Notes: generated by a model from the letters alone, not told the origin. Shown: positions 1 to 6,113, counted from the stretch's first letter. The stretch: DNA of 8,723 nt from Pseudomonadota bacterium (GCA_020347585.1 CP070733.1:1117720-1126442), one strand, 5' to 3'. Made by a program: numbers and translations.

Positions 1-212
1 ATGGCGCGCTCGTGGTGCAGCCCGTCGGTTGCAAGACGTTTCACGCCGAGGCGCCCCGAGGTGACGGGTGCCGCCACCGCCGCGGCCGGCACAGCGTCGG
101 GCAGGCGGTAGAAGGTATCCTCGGGCACCGGCGCCGAACTAGCACAGGCTGTGATTCCGCCCGCGGTAACAAGGGTCAACATGCGCAACCGCCGTATGAG
201 CAAAGGGAACAC
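1..212 (-). CDS. PqiC-like ABC-transport auxiliary lipoprotein, partial (C-terminus outside window)
   Basis: This is the beginning of a lipoprotein gene; the rest lies beyond the left edge. I translated it directly on the minus strand: a GTG start at 212 gives about 70 visible residues with an Arg-rich n-region (residues 7-10, RRLR), a hydrophobic stretch, and a lipobox ITAC ending at Cys23. The mature part has the FYRLP motif near residue 35 and then a GRLGVKRLATDGLHHERA stretch, which matches the start of the ABC_trans_aux/PqiC (DUF330) family. An ATG at 182 is possible but would remove all positive charge from the signal peptide, so GTG is preferred. An AAGGG sequence lies 11 nt upstream. 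The start is one base after the MCE gene stop, so the two are probably translationally coupled. Family members are outer-membrane lipoproteins that receive the MCE tunnel. The family call rests on the N-terminus only. Confidence 0.75.
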   Translation of the reverse strand, partial: MFPLLIRRLRMLTLVTAGGITACASSAPVPEDTFYRLPDAVPAAAVAAPVTSGRLGVKRLATDGLHHERA

Positions 213-213
213 G

Positions 214-1131
214 CTATTGCACACCCTTGTCCGCAGGTGGCTTGCCGCTCAGCAGTGCCCCGGGGTTGTCGCGGATTTGGCGGCTGAATTCATTCATGTT
301 GCGGCTCGCCGTATCCAGGTTATAGACGATCGAATCGATACTTTGCGCCACGCTTTCCAGTGTGTTTCGCAGTTGCGCCACGGACTGCCGCAGGTCTCCC
401 TGATCGTCGCTTAGCAAGTCACCGGACTCGTTTAGCACTGTTTTCAGTTGGGCCCCGGCACCTTCAAGTTCTGTTGAAAGCTCCGCCAGGTTGCGCATAG
501 TAACGTCAGCGTTGCCAAGGATGGCGTCGATGCGATCGCGGTTGCGCCCTTCAACGATGCCACGCAGCTGGGCAGCGGTGGCGCGCAAATCCACCAGCAA
601 GGCGGTAGCGTTGTCGGCGATCGGCGGCAGCGCTTCGTCCACCACGTTATCGACATCGGTAACAAGGCTGCCCAGATTGGCGATCAGTGGGTGCAGTTCA
701 TCGGCCAATTTGCTCAATCCGGCCATCAGATTGCCGCCTGTCTCACCTTCAATCGTAGCGCCTGGCGCGAGATAGTTGCCGCTCTTGCCCTCCAGGATAT
801 CGAGTTGCGGTTCGGTGAGAATGCCGGGACGCACGATGCGCGCGATGCTGTCATCCGGAATACGCCAGTCAGCACGGATAGCGAGTTCAATCTTGTAGGT
901 TGTACTGTCGTCGGAACGATCTGCCAGAATGCGTTCCACCTCACCGATCACAAACCCGCTATAGGTGACCGTGGTGCCCGATTTGATGCCGCTGACGTTC
1001 GGCAGACTGACGAAGTATGGTGCCGTCTGGCCGGTTCGTCCGGTAATCTGGTAGAGCACTACCAGCAGCAGCGCCAGCATGCCAAGCACGAAACTGCCCA
1101 CTACCAGGTAATTGACGTTTTCGTGTTTCAT
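214..1131 (-). CDS. MlaD-family MCE protein (lipid transporter periplasmic subunit)
   Basis: A 305-residue MCE-domain protein anchored in the inner membrane. It has a single N-terminal transmembrane helix at about residues 9-28, then one MCE domain at about 39-115 that contains the typical PNVSGIKSGTTVTYSGF block (residues 44-60) and a GEVERI strand. Residues 140-290 form a long, low-hydrophobicity helical region with heptad-like spacing. E. coli MlaD is about 183 residues, so the C-terminal extension is longer. In MCE proteins such a helical tail can form a needle or barrel across the periplasm. The family forms hexamers that shuttle phospholipid between membranes. The gene starts at ATG 1131, 27 nt after the ATPase gene, and is followed after 1 nt by a PqiC-like lipoprotein. 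No MlaC periplasmic carrier is seen in the window. Substrate and transport direction cannot be read from sequence. Confidence 0.92.
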   Translation of the reverse strand: MKHENVNYLVVGSFVLGMLALLLVVLYQITGRTGQTAPYFVSLPNVSGIKSGTTVTYSGFVIGEVERILADRSDDSTTYKIELAIRADWRIPDDSIARIVRPGILTEPQLDILEGKSGNYLAPGATIEGETGGNLMAGLSKLADELHPLIANLGSLVTDVDNVVDEALPPIADNATALLVDLRATAAQLRGIVEGRNRDRIDAILGNADVTMRNLAELSTELEGAGAQLKTVLNESGDLLSDDQGDLRQSVAQLRNTLESVAQSIDSIVYNLDTASRNMNEFSRQIRDNPGALLSGKPPADKGVQ

Positions 1132-1158
1132 TCTTTGCCGTCTCGGGCCGGGAAATCC

Positions 1159-1971
1159 TCAGAGCGCTTCGCCGGTCAGGCGGCGCAGGTACTCCTCGGG
1201 GTCGACGTCTTCGTTGCGTGGCCTGCGATTAAGTATATCCTGAATGCGCTCATCGCCGCTTTGGCGCACTTCGTCCACGCTGCCGCACAACAGTATCTTT
1301 CCGGCATCCAGTACAGCGATGCGATCGGCGATCTTGAATGCACTTTCCAGTTCATGTGTCACGACGATGATAGTCATGTGCATTGCATCGCGCAGGCGCA
1401 GAATCAACTCGTCGAGTTCTGCAGCGGTGACGGGATCCAGGCCGGCTGACGGTTCATCAAAGAATAGCAGTTTGGGATCCATGATGATCGCGCGTGCTAC
1501 GGCGGCGCGCTTTACCATACCGCCGGAGAGCTCGGCGGGCATCAGGTCCTCGAAGCCAAGCAGGTTGACCACCTCTAGCTTCATGCGCGTCATGATTTGC
1601 ATGGTTTGCTCGTCCAGCTTCGCATGCTCGCGCAGTGGCAGGCGGATGTTCTCGCCCACCGTCATCGAGCCGAACAGCGCGCCACCCTGAAACGCTACAC
1701 CGATATTGCGCCGCAGTTCGAACAGTTCCTGGCCGCTCATGTGTGTGATGTCCTTGCCCAACATGCGCACTTTGCCGGAGGTAGGCCGATTCAGACCCAA
1801 TAGGTAGCGCAACAGCGTGGACTTGCCCGAGCCACTGCCGCCCATGATGACCATGATCTCGCCGTCGTTGACAGTGAGACTGATGCCGTCAAGGATGCGG
1901 CGCACACCATAGTGTGCAACGAGGTCCTGAACCTCGATGATCGCGGGCTGCGGGCGGTCAGAGGCCATCAC
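1159..1971 (-). CDS. MlaF-family ABC transporter ATP-binding protein
   Basis: A complete ABC ATPase of about 270 residues, the cytoplasmic motor of the MCE lipid transporter. All motifs are intact: Walker A GGSGSGKST (44-52), Q-loop Gln95, signature LSGGM (148-152), Walker B LLFFDEP (168-174) with catalytic Glu173, and H-loop His206. The LSGGMVKR form of the signature is the one seen in MlaF/Ttg2A-type ATPases. A C-terminal extension after about residue 240 ends in DPEEYLRRLTGEAL. In MlaF the C-terminal tail contacts the neighbouring subunit, and this may do the same. Two starts are possible, GTG at 1971 and ATG at 1968. A GAGG overlapping the permease stop codon lies 7 nt before the GTG and 10 nt before the ATG, so they differ only by one residue. 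The gap to the permease gene is 9 nt. Confidence 0.93.
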   Translation of the reverse strand: MMASDRPQPAIIEVQDLVAHYGVRRILDGISLTVNDGEIMVIMGGSGSGKSTLLRYLLGLNRPTSGKVRMLGKDITHMSGQELFELRRNIGVAFQGGALFGSMTVGENIRLPLREHAKLDEQTMQIMTRMKLEVVNLLGFEDLMPAELSGGMVKRAAVARAIIMDPKLLFFDEPSAGLDPVTAAELDELILRLRDAMHMTIIVVTHELESAFKIADRIAVLDAGKILLCGSVDEVRQSGDERIQDILNRRPRNEDVDPEEYLRRLTGEAL

Positions 1972-1980
1972 GGCGGTTCC

Positions 1981-2796
1981 TCAGCGATTGAGAAAGTAGG
2001 TAAACAGCATGTCGGCAAGCACGATGTAGCTGATTGACATGACCACCGAACGCGTGGTGGCGCGCCCCACGCCGGCGGCGCCGCCGCGCACCTGGAAGCC
2101 GTTGCTCAGACCCACCATGGCGATGATCACGGCGAATACCGTGCTTTTGACCAGGCCCTGGCGTATGTCATCCACGGCCAGCACCTCGATACTGCGATTG
2201 GCGTATGCCCAGAGACTGATGTTGAGTTCGACGCCCGAGTAAATGGCGCCGCCCAGCATTCCCATGAAATCTCCCAGGATGGTGAGCGTGGGCACGATGA
2301 TGAGCATGGCCAGCAGCACCGGCGCGGCAAGATAGCGCACTGGGCTGATGCCGATGACTCGCAGCGCATCGATTTCCTGGGATTCGAGCATGGTGCCGAT
2401 GCGCGCGGTGATCGCCGAACCGGAGCGCCCGGCCACCAGGATACTGACCAGCAGCGGCGAGAACTCGCGTGTTACCGACAGCGCGATGCCGACGACCACC
2501 TGCGACTCTGCGCCAAACAGCTTGAGCGTGGCAATACCCTGGATGGCAAGCATGATGCCAATTGCAAGATTGAGTACCGCCACGATGGGGATGGCCTGGA
2601 TGCCGATGTTCATCATCTCGCCGAATACCGCGGCAAGCCGCACCGGTTGCCTGCGCCGTGGTCCGAGCACCAGCCAGTAGAGGCTCTCGCCAAGCAGGCC
2701 CGCCACGTAGCCGAGCTCAGCGATACCGCGCACCGTGGCGCGCCCCACATCCTCGACGAACACCAGCAGCGGATTTTCTTTACGCCTGCTCGTCAC
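1981..2796 (-). CDS. MlaE-family ABC transporter permease
   Basis: Membrane permease of the MCE lipid transporter, about 271 residues with the chosen start. It has the conserved family core: EFSPLLVSILVAGRSGSAI, then ARIGTMLESQEIDALRVIG (the coupling region that docks on the ATPase), and about five hydrophobic segments ending in SYIVLADMLFTYFLNR. The start is uncertain. The open frame extends to a TTG at 2844, but this would overlap the STAS gene by 65 nt. GTG at 2796 overlaps it by 17 nt, and GTG at 2763 would give a length (260 residues) close to E. coli MlaE. None has a convincing Shine-Dalgarno sequence, which fits translational coupling to the STAS gene. The STAS protein encoded just upstream would bind the ATPase of this complex if it acts like MlaB. 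Confidence 0.9.
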   Translation of the reverse strand: MTSRRKENPLLVFVEDVGRATVRGIAELGYVAGLLGESLYWLVLGPRRRQPVRLAAVFGEMMNIGIQAIPIVAVLNLAIGIMLAIQGIATLKLFGAESQVVVGIALSVTREFSPLLVSILVAGRSGSAITARIGTMLESQEIDALRVIGISPVRYLAAPVLLAMLIIVPTLTILGDFMGMLGGAIYSGVELNISLWAYANRSIEVLAVDDIRQGLVKSTVFAVIIAMVGLSNGFQVRGGAAGVGRATTRSVVMSISYIVLADMLFTYFLNR

Positions 2797-3118
2797 TGAC
2801 AATGCGCTCGCTGGCCGAGGCGTGGATCGGAAACACCTTGTCAAGCCTGGCGAGTTGCAGCACCTGCAGTACCGCCTCGCTCACCCCCACCAGGCCAAAG
2901 GCCAGACCAGTTTTTCTTGCTAGCTGATAACCCTCTACGAGGCTGGCGACGCCGGAACTGTCGATGTAGTTGACCATGGATAGGTCCACCAGCAGGTTCT
3001 TCTGCTCGCCAAGGTGATGCAGGATTTGCTCGCGTGCCTGCGGCGAGTAGTGCAGATCCACCTCGCCCGCGAGTGCGATTACGGTATAGGGGCCTTCGAC
3101 GCGTGCCTGGTATTCCAT
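2780..3118 (-). CDS. STAS-domain protein, anti-sigma-factor antagonist / MlaB-like
   Basis: A single STAS domain of 112 residues starting at ATG 3118. The frame is open further upstream, but the extra residues overlap the kinase gene in another frame and are not STAS-like. The core reads GEVDLHYSP (18-26), NLLVDLSMVNYIDSSGVASL (41-60) and then the C-terminal helices. The DSSG motif (Asp53-Gly56) matches SpoIIAA/RsbV antagonists, in which the serine just before the glycine is phosphorylated by the partner kinase; that would be Ser55. MlaB subunits of Mla transporters carry a threonine at the comparable place. Position is telling: the start is 2 nt after the stop of the RsbW-like kinase gene and the end overlaps the permease gene. 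It may therefore be both the transporter's MlaB subunit and the kinase substrate. That double role is inference. Confidence 0.9.
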   Translation of the reverse strand: MEYQARVEGPYTVIALAGEVDLHYSPQAREQILHHLGEQKNLLVDLSMVNYIDSSGVASLVEGYQLARKTGLAFGLVGVSEAVLQVLQLARLDKVFPIHASASERIVSDEQA

Positions 3119-3120
3119 CG

Positions 3121-3567
3121 TCAGTCTGTCCGTTTTGCTGTTATGGTTTTTCTCAGTTCCAGCAGATTTCCAGTTCCGTCGGGCGGCGGTAGGAATTCGA
3201 CGGCGTCCATGACCTGCGACATCAGGTGCACGCCCAGGCCACCGGGGCGAATGTCCTCGAGGTCGCGCGACCTTACCGAACACGGGTCGACTTTCACGCC
3301 GAAGTCCCGCAGGCGAAAGACCAACTCGTGCTGATTATTCAATATCTCGAGAATGATTTCACCGTCCGGCGCGTGGCCGTAGGCATGCTGAATGATATTC
3401 ATGCAGGCCTCGTTCACAGCCAGCACCACGCAGTCAATTTCATCATCGGAGCAGCCGCAGGTGGTCGCGGCTTCGCGCACCAGCGTGCGGATGCGTTTTA
3501 ACTCACCGGTTTGGGAGCTGAAGCGCTCTTGCAAAAGCTTTCGCGGAGGCTGCGGCGTTGAACTCAT
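3121..3567 (-). CDS. RsbW/SpoIIAB-like ATP-binding protein (anti-sigma / serine kinase, GHKL fold)
   Basis: A 148-residue stand-alone HATPase_c domain of the anti-sigma-factor kinase type. The N box is at NEACMNIIQHAY (52-63), with Glu53 as presumptive catalytic base and Asn57 for Mg binding. The G1 motif is RDFGVKVD (87-94) and the G2 motif RPGGLGVHLM (107-116). All ATP-binding elements look intact. Such proteins phosphorylate a STAS partner on Ser/Thr and often sequester a sigma factor or another target in turn. The start is taken at ATG 3567, with GGGAAA about 6 nt upstream; a GTG at 3606 would add 13 basic residues with no family match. The gene ends 2 nt before the STAS ATG, the usual kinase-antagonist pairing. 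No sigma factor or PP2C phosphatase gene is present in the window, so the target may be the transporter itself. Confidence 0.88.
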   Translation of the reverse strand: MSSTPQPPRKLLQERFSSQTGELKRIRTLVREAATTCGCSDDEIDCVVLAVNEACMNIIQHAYGHAPDGEIILEILNNQHELVFRLRDFGVKVDPCSVRSRDLEDIRPGGLGVHLMSQVMDAVEFLPPPDGTGNLLELRKTITAKRTD

Positions 3568-3603
3568 TGGGTTTCCCGGTGGACGAACACGGTGCCGCTT
3601 ACG

Positions 3604-3641
3604 CACTGTGCTCTGACAATGACAGTGTAGCGCGTCAGAGC
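3604..3641. promoter_or_regulatory. Two interleaved inverted repeats upstream of the kinase gene
   Basis: In the 78-nt gap between the regulator-like gene and the kinase gene there are two perfect inverted repeats. CACTGT (3604-3609) pairs with ACAGTG (3622-3627), and GCTCTGAC (3610-3617) pairs with GTCAGAGC (3634-3641, 16-nt spacer). The arms alternate A-B-A'-B', so both hairpins cannot form as simple nested stems. They are either alternative structures, a pseudoknot, or operator half-sites in DNA. No T-run follows on either strand, so this is not a classical terminator. The placement suggests control of the kinase/STAS/transporter genes relative to the two genes before them, but function is inferred only from position. 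Confidence 0.4.
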
Positions 3642-3645
3642 GTGG

Positions 3646-4440
3646 TCAGCGCTCCGTGAACCAGGCGATGATGCGGTAATCACGTTCGACCAGCCGGTGC
3701 GCAACCGCACGCAGTTCCTCGAGTGCAAACCCGCAGTGGTCCGCTTCGCTACACAGTGAGCGCGAGAGCTCCGCGTGGCTTGCCTGCTGTTGCTCGCCGT
3801 CGAGCAGGCGCAGGCATGCGATCCATGTTCGCCTCCAGCTGCTCACAGACGCAGGCCGGAGCGCGCCTTCTTTCTGTAGTCGGCGCTGCATCACCACCAC
3901 TAGGCGTTTGGCCTCGTCCAGTTGCTCGGCGAGCGGCAGTGCCAGGTCAATGCCGAGCGCGATCTTGCCGCTGCCGGGCTTGAAATACTCCTCGTTCTTT
4001 TCACGCAGCAAGCGGCTGCCGCGCTCGTGTGGGCGCCAGGCCGGCGACGATTCGAGTTGCAGGCTGCTGAGATGCGGGTCCGGGGGGAATTTGTGAAAGC
4101 CCCAGCGTTCGCCCATCCAGCACTCGATCAGCAATTGTTCGTCTTGCGATGGTGCGCAGGCCTCCTCCACGCACTGCCCGGATTCGATCTCGAGTGGGTT
4201 TCGCCAGGCGCGCGGATCCCGCTTCCAGTTGAAAAAATCACGCGAGGGAGGTGCACCGTAGTCGTGTTCCAACGCGCGCCAGGTAGTGTCGAACCATTGC
4301 CAGTCGGTGCGGTAGTCGCGGTTGCGCCGCAGGAACTCCCAGGCCCACTGGGCGGCGTTGAGGATTTGCGCAAAATCGTATGCCTCGACATTGCGCCAGT
4401 ACGGTCGGTCCTTGTCGGTGTCGGGCAGAGGTTCGTGCAA
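3646..4440 (-). CDS. Hypothetical protein with transcriptional-regulator-like N-terminal domain
   Basis: A 264-residue soluble protein without signal peptide or membrane segment. The N-terminus contains YDFAQILNAAQWAWEFLRRN (21-40) followed by YR (43-44). This resembles the small 'transcriptional regulator-like' domain (DUF6499/PF20109 type, recalled from memory) whose members share a WAWEFLRRNPxYR motif. The middle (158-190) reads GKIALGIDLALPLAEQLDEA and then a basic helix. The C-terminal 60 residues are helical and contain HAELSRSLCSEADHCGFALE. The start is TTG at 4440: the only other in-frame candidate before the upstream stop is a CTG, and no ATG or GTG fits before the conserved motif. 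It follows the Rieske gene by 14 nt and so is probably co-transcribed with it. Relatives are often found on integrative elements, but I see no mobile genes here. DNA binding is not demonstrated by any motif I can name. Confidence 0.8.
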   Translation of the reverse strand: MHEPLPDTDKDRPYWRNVEAYDFAQILNAAQWAWEFLRRNRDYRTDWQWFDTTWRALEHDYGAPPSRDFFNWKRDPRAWRNPLEIESGQCVEEACAPSQDEQLLIECWMGERWGFHKFPPDPHLSSLQLESSPAWRPHERGSRLLREKNEEYFKPGSGKIALGIDLALPLAEQLDEAKRLVVVMQRRLQKEGALRPASVSSWRRTWIACLRLLDGEQQQASHAELSRSLCSEADHCGFALEELRAVAHRLVERDYRIIAWFTER

Positions 4441-4454
4441 GGCGGTGTCCGATG

Positions 4455-4769
4455 TCAGTCGATCGCGATCAGGATTTTGTCACCGTCAACACGTACCTTC
4501 CAGGTGCGAAGTGGTACGTCAGCCGGTTCTTCCATAGGTTCTCCGGTGCGAACATTAAAGCGGCTGCCGTGCAGGGGACAGCTGACACAGTCACCTTTCA
4601 GGGCACCCGTTGACAGCGAGGCGTCTTCGTGGGTACACATGTCATCGGTGGCGTAAATGCCGCCCTCGACATTGGCCAGCATCAGGGCATGCTCGCCAAT
4701 GATGACGCGCAACAGCTTGCCTGGCGGTACGTCCCGTGTATGCGCGACGTGTTGGAAATTTTCGGACAT
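4455..4769 (-). CDS. Rieske [2Fe-2S] ferredoxin
   Basis: A 104-residue single-domain Rieske protein. The cluster ligands are in two motifs: CTH (Cys45, His47) and CPLH (Cys64, His67), 16 residues apart, followed by GSRFNVRTGEP, the typical loop after the second motif. Length and lack of signal peptide or transmembrane anchor match cytoplasmic ferredoxins of the aromatic-dioxygenase or NirD-like group, rather than the cytochrome bc1 subunit. Such proteins carry single electrons to an oxygenase or reductase. No oxygenase partner is encoded in the window, so the electron acceptor is unknown. ATG 4769 is used; the open frame upstream to 4808 would place the start inside the promoter-like sequence. 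It is the first gene of the minus-strand run and lies head to head with slyX across 96 nt. Confidence 0.92.
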   Translation of the reverse strand: MSENFQHVAHTRDVPPGKLLRVIIGEHALMLANVEGGIYATDDMCTHEDASLSTGALKGDCVSCPLHGSRFNVRTGEPMEEPADVPLRTWKVRVDGDKILIAID

Positions 4770-4806
4770 GGGTGGTCTGCCTGTGGGAACCGATATGCGG
4801 ATTACC

Positions 4807-4836
4807 ATTATAAGTGCACAGCGCTACGGGTTGTAC
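4807..4836 (-). promoter_or_regulatory. Candidate promoter for the Rieske-to-MCE gene run
   Basis: The minus strand reads a perfect TATAAT at 4812-4807, 37 nt before the Rieske ATG, giving a likely 5' leader of about 30 nt. No good TTGACA is present at 16-18 nt spacing; the best, GTACAA (4836-4831), is poor. This suggests either a weak or activator-dependent promoter. The genes that follow are spaced closely enough for one transcript. Confidence 0.45.
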
Positions 4837-4865
4837 CGGCGGCGCCAGGCACGGGGGATCGGGTG

Positions 4866-5081
4866 ATGGACGAGCAAACAGAGGCGAAACTGACGGATCT
4901 CGAGATTCGTATTACGCACCAGGAGGCGTCGATCGATGAGCTAACCCGTACCGTGCTTGCACAGGATGCGGAGCTCAAGCGTCTGCGCGAGGAACTTGTA
5001 CACCTCAGGGAACTGCTGCGTGACCTCGCGCCCTCTGCGGTGCGGCCCGAGTCCGAAGAGACACCACCGCCGCACTACTGA
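4866..5081 (+). CDS. slyX: SlyX family protein
   Basis: A 71-residue SlyX homologue. Nearly the whole protein is a predicted coiled coil (about residues 5-52: EAKLTDLEIRITHQEASIDE, then LTRTVLAQDAELKRLREELV). It ends in the diagnostic tail ETPPPHY, shared with enterobacterial SlyX. The biochemical function of SlyX is not known; the name comes from the E. coli lysis-suppressor locus. The start is ATG 4866. A GTG immediately before it (4863) is in frame and could also serve, with a GGGGGATC sequence upstream. The gene is convergent with the DUF3301 gene, separated by 31 nt without an evident terminator. Confidence 0.95.
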   Translation: MDEQTEAKLTDLEIRITHQEASIDELTRTVLAQDAELKRLREELVHLRELLRDLAPSAVRPESEETPPPHY

Positions 5082-5112
5082 CCAGGGCTGCTCCGCGCTT
5101 GGCCGCGCCTTC

Positions 5113-5427
5113 TCAGACAACGCGGTATGGCTCAAGGTGGATGCCCTTGACCCGCTTGCCCAGCAGAGACATGTTGCCATCATATCGCCGCGTGCCGTCG
5201 CTCGCGAAGTCAAAACGGTATTCACGGTAAATTCGCAACTGCCCGCGGCTGTCCCGGCGCAGCCGCAGCCGCGTCAGCACCACTGTATCGTCCAGAAACT
5301 CCACCCCGGCCGTCTCGCAGGCGCGTTGCCCTGCCTGGCGCGCGACCTCCTTGGTACGGATGGCATCCAGCCACCACGCGACAGTGCCCGCCAGCGCCAG
5401 CAGTATCAGTATTTCCGTGGTCGACAT
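5113..5427 (-). CDS. DUF3301 membrane-anchored protein
   Basis: A 104-residue protein that matches the DUF3301 family of gammaproteobacteria. It has an N-terminal hydrophobic helix (about residues 4-20, EILILLALAGTVAWWL) followed by the signature order REVA-like helix (KEVARQAGQRACETAGVEFL, 26-45), DDTVVLTRLRLRRDSRGQLR (46-65), then YREYRFDFASDGTRRYDG and a final LGKRVKGIHLEPYRV. Function is unknown. ATG 5427 is chosen because AGGAAGG lies 8 nt upstream; a GTG at 5436 would fall on the ribosome binding site. The gene has its own candidate promoter and stands alone, tail to tail with slyX. Confidence 0.85.
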   Translation of the reverse strand: MSTTEILILLALAGTVAWWLDAIRTKEVARQAGQRACETAGVEFLDDTVVLTRLRLRRDSRGQLRIYREYRFDFASDGTRRYDGNMSLLGKRVKGIHLEPYRVV

Positions 5428-5459
5428 GTCAGGCACCTTCCTGTCGGGGCGGCCACGTA

Positions 5460-5488
5460 ACTGTAAGAAGCGGGTAACACATTCTTAA
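5460..5488 (-). promoter_or_regulatory. Candidate sigma70 promoter of the DUF3301 gene
   Basis: On the minus strand TTAAGA (5488-5483) and TACAGT (5465-5460) are separated by exactly 17 nt. Each hexamer matches four of six consensus positions. The start codon is 32 nt beyond the -10 box, with an AGGAAGG ribosome binding site between them. Confidence 0.4.
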
Positions 5489-5536
5489 CGCTGCATGGCC
5501 AAGATGTTGGCGTCAAACATCAAGAGGCCATGTATT

Positions 5537-6058
5537 ATGAAATCGTTCCATGCAGAAATATCCTCGCCTGACGCACCGCACCTCCATACACAGCGGGGCA
5601 AGTTTACGGTATTCCTCGCCGGCGGCGAAGCAGAGTTGCGAGAGTGCTTGCAACTGCGCTATCTGGGTCTTGCGATAACTGGCTCGCTAAGCGTGTCTGC
5701 GGGTCGGCGCTGGTACCTCGGCCCTAACGCGCAGATGGTGTGCTGATGGAACCGGGCATTGGCGCGGTTGTTGGGATTGGTGGTGAACCAGGGCGGACAT
5801 CCCGGTGCTGCCCCGGCAGTATACGTGGCCAATCACATCTCCTGGATTGATATTGTCGCGATCTCGGTTGCCGCACCGGTGTTGTTCATTGCTAAGTCCG
5901 AGCTGCAGCGCTGGCCGGCGATCAGCCCGCTCACGAGTTGGAGCGGCGCGGTGTTCGTGCGCCGTGGTGGTGTGGCCGGGTTGGCGGATACGCTGGTCGA
6001 GGCAGTAGCGCTGCTGAAGAACGGCCGCTCTGAACCGGCATCCGTTACCGCTGGTTAA
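5537..6058 (+). pseudogene. Decayed olsB-olsA-like fusion relic (N-acyltransferase start joined to PlsC-type acyltransferase)
   Basis: One reading frame runs from ATG 5537 to TAA 6058 with a single in-frame TGA at 5744-5746. The first ~42 residues, including GKFTVFLAGGEAELRECLQLRY, resemble the beginning of OlsB-type ornithine N-acyltransferases (a strand followed by an acidic helix ending LRY). This is weaker evidence than the second part. The frame then passes directly into an OlsA/PlsC-like acyltransferase: WNRALARLLGL just after the TGA, then VYVANHISWIDI with the catalytic NHx4D motif, and SGAVFVRRG. It stops after LLKNGRS, so the FPEGT substrate-binding motif and the whole C-terminal half are missing. 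The OlsB catalytic domain is also missing. An intact AAGAGG lies 9 nt before the ATG. I read this as remains of an olsBA locus that lost internal and terminal segments and acquired a stop. In bacteria that keep them, these genes make ornithine lipids. Confidence 0.7.
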
Positions 6059-6083
6059 TCATCAGCTCTCGAGGGTCCAAAGA

Positions 6084-6111
6084 AAAAACGCGGCCGGTTG
6101 GCCGCGTTTTT
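6084..6111. terminator. Bidirectional rho-independent terminator
   Basis: A perfect 12-bp inverted repeat: AAAAACGCGGCC (6084-6095), loop GGTT, GGCCGCGTTTTT (6100-6111). The A-run on one side and T-run on the other let it work in both directions. It sits 25 nt after the end of the acyltransferase relic (plus) and 2 nt after the stop codon of the metalloprotease gene (minus). Confidence 0.92.
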
Positions 6112-6113
6112 GT

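Noticed and set aside
691..1449. 252-codon open frame on plus strand across the MCE and ATPase genes
   Set aside because: It is antisense to two clearly recognisable genes, has no family-like motifs, and arises from high GC content.
2797..2844. Longer N-terminus of the MlaE-like permease from TTG 2844
   Set aside because: It would overlap the STAS gene by 65 nt, uses a rare start and adds a Ser/Pro/Arg-rich segment not expected in the family.
3119..3283. N-terminal extension of the STAS protein
   Set aside because: It overlaps the kinase gene in another frame and encodes Arg/Pro-rich sequence; ATG 3118 gives a normal-length STAS domain.
3922..4656. 244-codon open frame on plus strand opposite the regulator-like and Rieske genes
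   Set aside because: Antisense shadow; the minus strand carries the conserved Rieske motifs and the WAWEFLRRN motif.
5082..5112. Possible terminator between the convergent slyX and DUF3301 genes
   Set aside because: Only GC-rich sequence with no clear stem and no T-run.
5744..5746. In-frame TGA in the acyltransferase relic as a selenocysteine codon or a stop-start (TGATG) junction
   Set aside because: The protein is also missing its FPEGT motif and C-terminal half, no SECIS-like structure was seen, and the ATG at 5746 opens a different frame that loses the NHx4D motif.
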